Positions 42,445 through 50,819 of a DNA stretch of 64,000 nucleotides are shown piece by piece; position 1 is the stretch's first letter, and every line of letters starts with the position of its first letter. The stretch spans positions 62,001-126,000 of the forward strand of contig CAYJBY010000004.1 of assembly GCA_964368645.1 (NCBI GenBank). Reading direction: 5' to 3'. The notes beneath the pieces were generated by a model. That model was not told the DNA's origin. It worked only from the letters and a program-made list of their open reading frames with translations, and did not search any database. This DNA is from JAEDHM01 sp964368645 (lineage in GTDB: Bacteria > Bacillota > Clostridia > Christensenellales > CAG-1252). The position numbers were made by a program, and so were the translations under genes.

Positions 42445-43005
42445 TTGGACGATTTTGTTTTAACGGTCAACAAAAGGCTTAAGGAAGCGGCTTTAGGCGA
42501 CAAGGAGAGTGTTCGTCTGCTGTACGAAACAGTAGGCGGACACCTTTATTACGTCGCATTCCGTTACCTTGAGGACGAGGAAAAGGCGAAGGACGTCACC
42601 TCGGAATTTTGGTCGGACATATACGAAATCGCGGCGAAATTCACCTTGAGTTTTAACGGATACGCATATCTCAAAAGAATAATGGTCAACCGTTCCCTTG
42701 ACTATATCCGCAAGCACAAGAGGGAGGTGCCCTTAACGGACGGCATAATCGAAGCCTACGAAAGAGCCAATCCCGTGGACGACGGATTTGAGGGACAGGA
42801 GCTTAACGAGGCTGTCAGGCGTGGGCTTGCGACCTTATCGCCAACGGAAAAGAAGATAGTATATATGGTGTTTTGGGAGAATGCCACGATTCGCGAAATC
42901 GCAAAAACGCTCAACACCTCAAAATCCGCCGCAGACAGGGCAAAGCAGGCGGCAATTAAAAAATTAAAGGATTATTTAACCGCCGAAGGGTGGGACAACG
43001 ACTGA
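42445..43005 (+). CDS. ECF-type RNA polymerase sigma factor
   Basis: 186 residues: sigma-2 region (about 20-95, with AFRYLEDEEKAKDVTSEFW) and sigma-4 region (about 125-178, LSPTEKKIVYMVFWENATIREIA...LNTSKSAADRAKQAA), joined by a short linker. It directs polymerase to a small regulon, often for envelope stress. The start is a TTG preceded by GGGGGAG; no in-frame ATG fits better. The next gene, 30 bases on, encodes a single-pass membrane protein likely to be its anti-sigma partner. Confidence 0.88.
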   Translation: MDDFVLTVNKRLKEAALGDKESVRLLYETVGGHLYYVAFRYLEDEEKAKDVTSEFWSDIYEIAAKFTLSFNGYAYLKRIMVNRSLDYIRKHKREVPLTDGIIEAYERANPVDDGFEGQELNEAVRRGLATLSPTEKKIVYMVFWENATIREIAKTLNTSKSAADRAKQAAIKKLKDYLTAEGWDND

Positions 43006-43035
43006 CCTAATCCGTTATATCAATAGGAGCAGATT

Positions 43036-43656
43036 ATGAACGACAAAAAGTTCGACGAGTTAATGCGTAGTTACGTGGAAAGCAAAAAACCGCCTTTCGA
43101 GGAGGTGTTTTCTCACGTTAAGGAAAGGAAACCCAAAAAACGCTTTAATTTCCGTTATTCCGCTATCGGTGCGGCTTGCTGTTCTCTCTTGGTGATAGTA
43201 ATTGCCGCAATAGCCATTCCCCTTACCCTACAGAATAACGGCAAAAAGTTTTCGATGGATTACGCCGCCGCGCCCGAGGAAAGCCAAGCGGAGCCCTTGA
43301 AGGGATATTCTTTTAACTTAGACAGTTATGAAGCGGCTGTCGTCCAGAACGGTACAACGTATTCCGTTACCTTAACGGACGGCGACAACAGTCTTATAAT
43401 CAGCAACGTAAAAGACAAATCGGTGACTTACGTCAATGCAGGCAGTGTGGGCGGAGCTGTTGTCAATTACGGTTCCACAACCAAGACGCCCGACGTTGAC
43501 GAAGGTAAGCAATCGCCTGTTTCCCCATCTCAATCCACGATTAACAACAGCGCGATTCAGAACTCAGGCAACTTATACGTTACCGCTAACGGCTACACAG
43601 AGGAAGAGGCGTTAGCCATTCTTAACGACGTGCTGAAAGCACAAGGCGCAGAGTAA
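43036..43656 (+). CDS. single-pass membrane protein, putative anti-sigma factor
   Basis: 206 residues: a cytosolic N-terminus of about 38 residues, one membrane helix (about 47-68), and a Ser/Thr/Asn-rich outer domain. This topology and position after an ECF sigma gene are typical of anti-sigma factors, although no zinc-binding HxxxCxxC motif is seen in the N-terminus. An AGGAG site precedes the ATG. Function inferred from context. Confidence 0.65.
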   Translation: MNDKKFDELMRSYVESKKPPFEEVFSHVKERKPKKRFNFRYSAIGAACCSLLVIVIAAIAIPLTLQNNGKKFSMDYAAAPEESQAEPLKGYSFNLDSYEAAVVQNGTTYSVTLTDGDNSLIISNVKDKSVTYVNAGSVGGAVVNYGSTTKTPDVDEGKQSPVSPSQSTINNSAIQNSGNLYVTANGYTEEEALAILNDVLKAQGAE

Positions 43657-44128
43657 TTTCGGTTTATCATTGACTTTTCGCCAATTACCAACGGTAAAAG
43701 CAAGCGCACGTTTAACAAAGCATAATTTACAAATGTACCTAATCAACAAAATGCACGCAACCAAAAAGCATAATTAACTGACTAAAAAGCGTAATCGGAA
43801 GTTCATTTAACAGAGCCGTACTAATTCAAACGAACAATACAAGCATTAATTAAATTACCTTATCAGCAAGGCACAAATAACAAACAAGCCTATGGGCAAC
43901 ATAATCGAAACAACTTCTTAAAAACAAAAAAAGGGACGGGTATTCCGTCCCTTTTAATTATCTACGAATTTCGTGTTTTTTGCAATTAGCAGGATTTTTT
44001 ACTGTAAAGGACGGGTATTACGTCCTGTTAAAAAAGGTAATCCTTATTATAATGATTTTCTCGCAAACTGCCTAGGCTAATAACGCATAAAACCGTTATT
44101 CTGTCTGTTAATGCGCAATTATCACAGC
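43657..44128. other. AT-rich spacer without genes
   Basis: 43657-43920 is A-rich with loose AAGCATAATTAAC / AAGCGTAATCGG repeats and no gene. It then holds a bidirectional terminator (43927-43958) and a second related hairpin, AGGACG / CGTCCT, at 44005-44023. Confidence 0.6.
43927..43958. terminator. bidirectional terminator
   Basis: Stem AAAGGGACGG / CCGTCCCTTT with loop GTATT and A/T tracts at both ends. Same stem core as the terminator at 33081. Confidence 0.85.
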
Positions 44129-44527
44129 TTACAACGCTATAAAGTTTGAAATAACGGCGGCGATTTCCGCATTGTTGGAGTTTGCGCCCTTCGTTGACAG
44201 CACGACGACGTAAACGACGGTAGCAATAACCAGCACCGCCATTGCGGATAGGTCGCAAATCCCGTAAATCTTGTATCCCTTGACGGGGGAATTGAGCAGT
44301 CTTGCCGCAGTGAATACGGTGATAAACCCAACAATTGCCGCCGCTATAAGGAAAATAACGAGTCCGAGGTTGGCAAACAAGCCGCCGAAAAGCTGCTCCG
44401 CCGCGTCCTGCGATTGTTTCGCGGTATCCGCATTAACCGCGCAAATAATTGCGATTACAAGGAGAGCCAGCGCGATTACCGTAAGTATTGCGCTGACAAT
44501 CAGCGCGGCAGTGCGTTTTTTCGGCAT
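44129..44527 (-). CDS. small three-helix membrane protein
   Basis: 132 residues with helices at about 8-30, 50-74 and 92-112. It begins one base after the stop of the phosphosugar mutase gene and is therefore translationally coupled to it. No motif or family recognised; no loop residues suggest catalysis. Confidence 0.65.
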   Translation of the reverse strand: MPKKRTAALIVSAILTVIALALLVIAIICAVNADTAKQSQDAAEQLFGGLFANLGLVIFLIAAAIVGFITVFTAARLLNSPVKGYKIYGICDLSAMAVLVIATVVYVVVLSTKGANSNNAEIAAVISNFIAL

Positions 44528-44528
44528 A

Positions 44529-46274
44529 TCAAATCACTTTACTTTTCAGTGCCTCAAGCAGAGCGTCCGCTTTCGCAACAGCGGCGTCGGAGGAGGGGGC
44601 GCAGGCGGAAACGTAGAATTTAAGCTTAGGCTCCGTGCCTGACGGACGGGCGCAAACCCAGTCGCCTGTGCTTAAGAGGTAATACATTACGTTGCTTTGC
44701 GGCAGGGTAATGGGTTGTGTAACTCCGTTGGCGTAGGTGGATATGCGCGTATTGTAGTTGTCGGTGCGCTCCACCTTAACTCCGTCAAGAGCCGTTATTG
44801 TCATCGCGCCTAACGCAGTCATTTTGTCCGCCATCAGCTTCATACCGTCCAAGCCGCCGAAGGTAACGGAAATGCTTTTTTCGGTATAGTAGCCGTGCTT
44901 TTCAAACAACTGCTGCAAGCGTTGATAAATGCTCAGATTGACGCTCTTATAGTAACAGACCATCTCCGCGAAAAGCATAGCGGAAACCACCGCGTCCTTG
45001 TCCTTGGCGTGAGTGCCGCAGAGGTAGCCGTAGCTCTCCTCGTAGCCGAACATAAAGGTATGCTCGCCGGTTTCCTTCCAAGTGTTGATTTTCTCTCCGA
45101 TAAACTTAAAGCCCGTCAGCACGTCGAAGCAAGCCACGCCGTAGCTGTCCGCGATTTTTTTGGCAAGCGAGGTGGTGACGATGGTTTTCACAACGGCGGC
45201 GTTGGCAGGCAAATCACCTCTTTCCACGTGACGTCTTAGGATATAATCCATCAGCAACGCGCCGATTTGGTTGCCGTTTAACAGTACGAACTGACCTTGC
45301 GGATTCCTTACCGCCACGCCCATACGGTCGGCGTCGGGATCGGTGCCGATAACCACGTCGCTGTTCAGTTGGTCAGCCAGCTTGATGCCAAGCGTCAAGG
45401 CGTCGGGCATTTCGGGATTGGGAACCTTGACCGTGGGGAAAGCTCCGTCCGGCTCCGCCTGTTCCTTAACGATATTAAAGGGGATTTTCATACGGGAAAG
45501 CATTTCCGTAACGGGCAGGTAGCCTGTGCCGTGGATAGGTGTATAAACGATTTTCAGATTCGCGCCCTGACCGGCGACCGCTTCAGGCGAAAGCGAAAGC
45601 TTTTCCAACGCGCGGTAATACGCCTCGTTGACTGACGCGCCGATAACGGTGATATAGGGATTGATTTTCACATTGTCAAGCCGTTGTATCTCGCCTCTGG
45701 TTTCCACCGTAAGCGCGGCTTCCTTGATGCCGAAATATCCGTAGCCTTCGATATACTTAACCACTACCGCGGTAGCTTCGGGCGACATCTGTGCGCCGTC
45801 TTCGCCGTAAACCTTGTAGCCGTTGTACTCCTTGGGGTTGTGGGATGCGGTAATCATTATACCTGCAATTGCCTTTAGGTAGCCTATTGCAAAGGAGCAA
45901 AGGGGAACGGGGCGCACGTCCTCGTAAAAATACACGTTAATGCAGTTATCCGCCAACACTTTAGCGGCGGCGAGTGCGAACTCATAGGACTTGAATCGGG
46001 TATCATAGGAGATAACCACGCCTCGTGCCATAGCCTCACAGCCTAAGTCCTTGATATATTGCGCCAAGCCGAGGGTAGCCCTTTTGACGGTGTACTCGTT
46101 CATACGGAAAGTACCCAAGCCTATAACTCCGCGCATACCGGCGGTACCGAAAGCCAAGGGTAACGTAAAGCGTTCTTTGATTTCGTTGTCGTTATCCTTG
46201 ATTGAAGTCAGCTCCTGCTTCTCTTCAGGGGAAACGGAAACGAGCCATTGATTGTAAATATCAATATACGACAT
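44529..46274 (-). CDS. phospho-sugar mutase (phosphoglucomutase type)
   Basis: 581-residue alpha-D-phosphohexomutase, long PgcA-type. Phosphoserine Ser144 in TASHNPKEYNG, N-terminal FGTAGMRG, metal-binding GTDPDADRMG, sugar-binding GYEESYGY, and phosphate-binding RPSGTEPK near the C-terminus. Likely interconverts glucose-6-phosphate and glucose-1-phosphate, linking glycolysis to glycogen; glcK and the glycogen unit are in the same window. An AGGAGT site precedes the ATG. Confidence 0.93.
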   Translation of the reverse strand: MSYIDIYNQWLVSVSPEEKQELTSIKDNDNEIKERFTLPLAFGTAGMRGVIGLGTFRMNEYTVKRATLGLAQYIKDLGCEAMARGVVISYDTRFKSYEFALAAAKVLADNCINVYFYEDVRPVPLCSFAIGYLKAIAGIMITASHNPKEYNGYKVYGEDGAQMSPEATAVVVKYIEGYGYFGIKEAALTVETRGEIQRLDNVKINPYITVIGASVNEAYYRALEKLSLSPEAVAGQGANLKIVYTPIHGTGYLPVTEMLSRMKIPFNIVKEQAEPDGAFPTVKVPNPEMPDALTLGIKLADQLNSDVVIGTDPDADRMGVAVRNPQGQFVLLNGNQIGALLMDYILRRHVERGDLPANAAVVKTIVTTSLAKKIADSYGVACFDVLTGFKFIGEKINTWKETGEHTFMFGYEESYGYLCGTHAKDKDAVVSAMLFAEMVCYYKSVNLSIYQRLQQLFEKHGYYTEKSISVTFGGLDGMKLMADKMTALGAMTITALDGVKVERTDNYNTRISTYANGVTQPITLPQSNVMYYLLSTGDWVCARPSGTEPKLKFYVSACAPSSDAAVAKADALLEALKSKVI

Positions 46275-46419
46275 AATTTCACTCCTTACAACGTATTGAA
46301 ATAATTATAGCAGAGGGCTTGGATTTTTGCAATACGCGAGCGTAAAATATTGCAATTAGCCGCCAAACGGCACAAAAGCGGAAAAAACTTTGAATAAATA
46401 TTGTATTTTGGTTCATTCT

Positions 46420-46719
46420 ATGGGTATGGATAACTGTAATTGTAAAGAATCCGAAGTAAGGCTCGTCGGCAGGTTGACACTGCTGTTTAGTGCGGGCGTC
46501 CTGTTGTGTGTAGCCGCCATCGCGCTGTTCTTTATCGGCGCATACGGCCCCACGCGTAACCCTTTATGGATTTCAACCACCGTACTGGGCGGATTGAGCT
46601 TGGTTTTACTTGCAATATCCGCACACTCAACCCAAGGTTGGTACCGAATGTTCAGCGTAATCTTTATGGAAGCGCTGGTGGTGTTAGGAACCGTAATGGC
46701 AGTGAACGTAGCTTTATAA
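46420..46719 (+). CDS. small multi-pass membrane protein
   Basis: About 99 residues with three hydrophobic helices (LTLLFSAGVLLCVAAIALFF, then about 50-67, then the C-terminal FMEALVVLGTVMAVNV). The open frame begins further upstream, but ATG 46420 or 46426 is the likely start. Neither has a Shine-Dalgarno; a TTGAAT at 46390 and CATTCT at 46414 could start a leaderless transcript at 46426. Followed by a strong terminator. No family recognised. Confidence 0.55.
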   Translation: MGMDNCNCKESEVRLVGRLTLLFSAGVLLCVAAIALFFIGAYGPTRNPLWISTTVLGGLSLVLLAISAHSTQGWYRMFSVIFMEALVVLGTVMAVNVAL

Positions 46720-46726
46720 AAAGCGA

Positions 46727-46767
46727 CAAAAAAACGGTGCCCTTCAAAAAAAGGGACCGTTTTTTTA
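46727..46767 (+). terminator. terminator after the small membrane protein gene
   Basis: Stem AAAAAACGGT-CCCTT / AAGGG-ACCGTTTTTT with loop CAAAAA and a run of Ts. Confidence 0.88.
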
Positions 46768-46814
46768 TGTCTTAATAAAGGTCAAACTTGAAAAAAGTGT
46801 TTTCTGAATCGTGC

Positions 46815-46845
46815 GCACCGTTATCCTACGGTGCGATTTTTTTTG
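46815..46845 (+). terminator. second terminator-like hairpin
   Basis: Stem GCACCGT / ACGGTGC, loop TATCCT, followed by GATTTTTTTT. Only 47 bases after the previous terminator with no gene between. Confidence 0.75.
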
Positions 46846-46885
46846 CAAAAAAACATATATGACTGTTAATCCTCGGAATAAAAAA

Positions 46886-46894
46886 TGGTATAAT
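46886..46894 (+). promoter_or_regulatory. extended -10 promoter of the GH-like lipoprotein
   Basis: TG-G-TATAAT: TG 46886-46887, TATAAT 46889-46894; weak TTAATC at -35 (46866). 63 bases before the start. Confidence 0.65.
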
Positions 46895-46957
46895 GTATGG
46901 GTAATGTATGTATTTGACGGCTTTTTGCGGTCGGATTACCGTTATTAGGAGGGTTTT

Positions 46958-48319
46958 ATGAAGAGGAAAATATTTTTTGCGTTGATAGCTCTAACGCTGA
47001 CCGTCTGTCTGTTTTGCATAACCGCTTGCGGCGAGAAAGACGATACGAAAATAGTCGATGACAAGGACGAGGGCGAGTGGTGGCTAGAGGATTTTGAAAC
47101 CTATTCGGTAAACGAGGAGCTTTTAATCGAGCTGTTAGGGGGCTATGCCTGCGGCGTTTGCCACCCGACGGAGAATTATCAGCAGTTGAAGGAAGCCAAT
47201 ATCAACTGGGTTAGATTCGATATTAACGTCTTGCCTTATGATAAGGACGGCAATTTGAGCGAGGGCTACCTCAGCTTTAAGGCGAGAGCCAAGGGTTACG
47301 CCGACCAAGGTATCAAGGTAATGGCGGTTACGCCCTATCCCACGGAATACATAGCCGCAGGCTTAGATCCCAGAGATGAAAACAATCACGCGGAAATAAT
47401 GAAAATCGCCCGTTTTTACGCGGAGGATTTGCAGGGAATAGTATCGGCGTTCCAGATAACCAACGAGATGGGTATAGACCACTTTACATTGCCCCTTACC
47501 TTAGAAGAGGCGGCGGAATTTATCGGTATTCAGCTTAAGGCAATGTATCGTTACAAGGGCGATATTCCCATAGGCTACAATCTTTCAGGTTTGAGCTTTA
47601 TCACCCTTAACGGCTTAATGCAACCTTACTTAAAGTACGCCGACTACGTGGGCGCGGACATATACGTGGGCTGTTTCGAGTCCAATTTCAAGACTATCGA
47701 GGCGATGAGCTCTCTGCTTAACTATGCTCACAGCCAAATCAACAAGCCTATGCTTCTCAACGAATTCGGTTATATCGGCGTAGGACAGAAGAAGACGGAC
47801 GCGGAAAGACTGGCTATACTTCACTCCTACGGCGCACAGGGCGACACCTTTGCCGCGGCGGAAAGCTACGCCCGTTCCCATATGAGAGAAATAATCGCCG
47901 ACGAGGATTTTCCTCCCAAGTTCCGCGAACATCTTAAGCTGGTTTGCTCCATTGACGAAACCGCAATGAGCGAAAGCGAGTTAGCCGCGGCTTACTTGAA
48001 TATGGGAGATAAGCTTTTCAATTCCGATTTAATCAGTCACTTTTATAAGGAGTTGAAGGACGGCTATCAGCTCAACGATTACCCCCACACGCAGGAAGGA
48101 CAGGGCAAGTTCTACGAGGACTGCTTCACCGAGCTTAACAAGCTGTCCTATCTGTGCGGAGCGTTTGTCTATTGCTACAGCGACTCCGACGCTTGCTATA
48201 TCTGCGGACAGGGCGACTGTCCTGTGGAAACAGGCTGGGGAATGGTGGATCGCGACGGCAACTGCAAGCCTTCCTACTACGCAATACAAAAAGCCTTTGC
48301 GGACTTACAGGGCAAATAA
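46958..48319 (+). CDS. lipoprotein with GH clan A-like glycosidase domain
   Basis: 453 residues. Lipoprotein signal with lipobox ITAC (Cys24). The body has a TIM-barrel pattern: NWVRFDINVLPY, GIKVMAVTPYP, and two candidate catalytic acids, Glu170 in QITNEMG (acid/base, strand 4) and Glu269 in LLNEFGY (nucleophile, strand 7), about 100 residues apart as in clan GH-A retaining enzymes (GH5-, GH39- or GH53-like). A Cys-containing C-terminus (CYICGQGDC) may be disulfide-linked. A strong AGGAGGG site precedes the ATG. Probably hydrolyses an extracellular polysaccharide; substrate unknown. Confidence 0.78.
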   Translation: MKRKIFFALIALTLTVCLFCITACGEKDDTKIVDDKDEGEWWLEDFETYSVNEELLIELLGGYACGVCHPTENYQQLKEANINWVRFDINVLPYDKDGNLSEGYLSFKARAKGYADQGIKVMAVTPYPTEYIAAGLDPRDENNHAEIMKIARFYAEDLQGIVSAFQITNEMGIDHFTLPLTLEEAAEFIGIQLKAMYRYKGDIPIGYNLSGLSFITLNGLMQPYLKYADYVGADIYVGCFESNFKTIEAMSSLLNYAHSQINKPMLLNEFGYIGVGQKKTDAERLAILHSYGAQGDTFAAAESYARSHMREIIADEDFPPKFREHLKLVCSIDETAMSESELAAAYLNMGDKLFNSDLISHFYKELKDGYQLNDYPHTQEGQGKFYEDCFTELNKLSYLCGAFVYCYSDSDACYICGQGDCPVETGWGMVDRDGNCKPSYYAIQKAFADLQGK

Positions 48320-48356
48320 TACAGGATAATCCACAGCGTATAACGCGCGGAATAAC

Positions 48357-48393
48357 AAAAACCCGAACGTATTAAGTTACGGTCGGGTTTTTC
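48357..48393. terminator. bidirectional terminator between convergent genes
   Basis: Stem AAAACCCGA-CGT / ACG-TCGGGTTTT with A/T tracts on both sides, between the GH-like lipoprotein and the acyltransferase fusion. Confidence 0.85.
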
Positions 48394-48415
48394 TTCGTAT
48401 CTAAAGGGTTGCGGT

Positions 48416-50473
48416 TTAGTATTCCTCGTAAAAAGCGGTAGTCAAATCCGCCAAGAGGTTAGGCAGACCGGGGAGCTTGATTCTCCCTAAAAGCCACCTC
48501 ATAAAGTCCTGTACGTTAAGGGTGCAATCCTTGCCGTCGGGATCGTGCTCGTAGCTGATTTTCACCGCGCCGCCCACCGTCTTGATATTAAAGGTGGAAT
48601 TATGGAGCATAGGATCCAAAACCTGCATATTGATATTCAAATCGTTTTCCAGCTTGATTTTCGGCACGATATACTGCATAAAGCCGATAGGATTGATAAT
48701 GCGGAGCATATTATGCTCGTAGGTATCGTCCTCGTCTATATCGATTTCGGAAAGGGGGCGGTTGAGAGGTACTCTTATACCGTTGTCCAACAGCTTGGCG
48801 GCGTTAAGCCCCTTGTCGGAAAACAGCTTTTTGACGATTTCGGCTTTTTCGCTCTCGCCGAGAGCTGACGTTTGAGCGTCGTTAGCGGAATTAAGCTCCT
48901 GCGCGTCGTTGATAACCGCTTCGATAATCTTATCCGTCTCGTCCAAAAGCAAATAGCCGTAGGCATCACTCTCGCGGTCAAGGAGCCAAACCAGCTTGCC
49001 GCCGTCGGAGTCAACCTCGCGTAAACGCTGTAAGGTGTCCGCCTCGTCGCGGTATTGAGTAAAGGAAAATTTTGCATTATAGGCGTTGAAGAGGGCAGTT
49101 ACCTTGGCGTAATCGTCGATACCGCCAATACTCAGCCGCATATCGTCGCGGTAGAGCTTATCAGCCGTCAGCTCCGTTTCAAAGTTAAATCTGATAAAGC
49201 CCATACGGATATAGTAGGCGTAAAGCTTATGATTAGCAGGGCAGAGCATAGCTATGGGGCATTTGTCGCGGTACAGCTCGTAAAGCAACTTGCGGATTAC
49301 TCTTTCGGCGCGACCTTGGCGGCGGTAATTGTCGTCTGTTGCGATACCGAAAAGGTAGGGAGCGTTAAGGATTTCGCCGAAAACTCTAAGTTGTTTCATA
49401 CGGACGAAGCCGCAGGCGACCAGCTTGTCGTTGACCGCGTCCAAAGCCTGATAAGGCACCTGATTAGCGTCGAAAATAAGAGAGGTCAGCTCGTCGCTGT
49501 CGCCGAAAACGGACTGATAAAGGTCGTGGATTTCGGTGTCCAAATTCTCGGTAAGAGTGAATTTCGCAACCAACGTGCAGGGTTGGAAGGTCATTTTTGA
49601 CAGGCGCAAGCCCTCTAAGCCCAAATCCTCCTGCCTGTTGATAACCTTACAGGACTTCATACACTCCGCCTCGTAATGGTTAAGCTCGCTGAATCCGTCG
49701 ATATGCTCGCTGTCGCACTTTTCAAAAAGTACCACACCCACGCCGTTGACCAGCACCTGAAAAACGGTCATTCCAACGATTTTGCCGTCGATTATCAGGA
49801 TATGGATTTGCAGACAAAGCTGTTCGCGGTGGTGTATAAGGTACAAAAGCCTTTCCAACTCCTCGTGGTAGTCGTAGCCCTTGAGCCTGTTCCAGTTGAC
49901 GGTCATTTCCTCAATACCCTCTACGTCCTCGTCCGTCATAGGTCTGACGGAATAACGCCCCTCGTACTCCTTGCGGAATTTTGCAAGGCGGTGTTTTTTG
50001 TTCTGGAGCTTTTGACCTGCCAGTTCGATAAGGGTGTCGGGGTAATAAACGTACTCCGCCATAGACCTTTCGTAGCGGAAACGGTGCTGAGGGGTGGAAA
50101 AAATCGGCTGTTCGTCAAAGTTTAGGCTGTTGTAATCAAGGTCGGAGCCGTCGGCTTTCAGCAGAGCCTGTACTTGATGCTCGGTGGCGTAAATGACGTT
50201 AAGTATCTCGCCGCGCTTGATACATTCGTCCTCCATCTTGTCCACTGCGGTGGGGTAATAGCTATGCTCGCAAAGAGGACTTAAGAAGGTAAATTCGTCG
50301 TTGACGAAACCGCAAATATACAGAGCCTCGGGAGTAATGCACACCTTCGGATCGGTGAAATCAGTCCATAAAAGTAAGGTTGCAACGGAAAAATCACTTT
50401 GCAGAGTATCGCACTTAGCGATAAACGCGTCAATCAGCGATTGATGATAAGGTAAAAGACTTTCAAATTCCAT
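48416..50473 (-). CDS. DUF2156-GNAT fusion protein with SCP2-like tail
   Basis: 685 residues in three parts. 1-300: a DUF2156 / phosphatidylglycerol-lysyltransferase-C-like domain (KLQNKKHRLAKFRKEYEGRY, LHHREQLCLQIH-like region, final FQPCTLVAKFTL). 300-450: a GNAT acetyltransferase domain with the acetyl-CoA loop DDNYRRQGRAERVIRKLL and YYIRMGF. 570-685: a C-terminal segment resembling the sterol-carrier-like tail of Eis acetyltransferases (NIKTVGGAVKISYE, FMRWLLGRIKLPG). Each module is known; the three-part fusion is uncommon. No membrane helix. Substrate unknown. Confidence 0.75.
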   Translation of the reverse strand: MEFESLLPYHQSLIDAFIAKCDTLQSDFSVATLLLWTDFTDPKVCITPEALYICGFVNDEFTFLSPLCEHSYYPTAVDKMEDECIKRGEILNVIYATEHQVQALLKADGSDLDYNSLNFDEQPIFSTPQHRFRYERSMAEYVYYPDTLIELAGQKLQNKKHRLAKFRKEYEGRYSVRPMTDEDVEGIEEMTVNWNRLKGYDYHEELERLLYLIHHREQLCLQIHILIIDGKIVGMTVFQVLVNGVGVVLFEKCDSEHIDGFSELNHYEAECMKSCKVINRQEDLGLEGLRLSKMTFQPCTLVAKFTLTENLDTEIHDLYQSVFGDSDELTSLIFDANQVPYQALDAVNDKLVACGFVRMKQLRVFGEILNAPYLFGIATDDNYRRQGRAERVIRKLLYELYRDKCPIAMLCPANHKLYAYYIRMGFIRFNFETELTADKLYRDDMRLSIGGIDDYAKVTALFNAYNAKFSFTQYRDEADTLQRLREVDSDGGKLVWLLDRESDAYGYLLLDETDKIIEAVINDAQELNSANDAQTSALGESEKAEIVKKLFSDKGLNAAKLLDNGIRVPLNRPLSEIDIDEDDTYEHNMLRIINPIGFMQYIVPKIKLENDLNINMQVLDPMLHNSTFNIKTVGGAVKISYEHDPDGKDCTLNVQDFMRWLLGRIKLPGLPNLLADLTTAFYEEY

Positions 50474-50819
50474 ACTTAAAACCCTTTCCTGTATTTGTAA
50501 CTAGCATAATAGCACTAATACCTTGGAATGACAAACGAAAACGACAAGTTGAATTATTAATTTTTAGCACCTTTGTTAATAATCGAGGATAGCCGTATCC
50601 TCGTAGCGTAAGCTTTGGGAGCGATAGCCTTAATTCTCGGATAATACTGATAATTATGCAACAAATACTGCGCCGCTATTCGGATTGGTTTATTAAGAGA
50701 ATCCATAGTTAATTAATATAAAGGACAGTCCTCAATCCTTGAACTGCCCTTTATAAATTACCACATAGCGCGGTATAATTGCGATTTGCTTGTATCTCTA
50801 TTGTCAATAAGCGAAAACA
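50474..50819. other. gene-free spacer
   Basis: No credible gene. It holds a GAGGATA-CCG-TATCCTC inverted repeat near 50583-50598 and a weak minus-strand terminator (AAAGGACAGT 50721 / ACTGCCCTTT 50752) for the collagen-like gene. Confidence 0.5.
50719..50755 (-). terminator. weak terminator of the collagen/M23 gene
   Basis: Stem AAAGGACAGT / ACTGCCCTTT (one wobble pair) with a 13-base interior; the U tract on the minus strand is poor. Confidence 0.45.
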
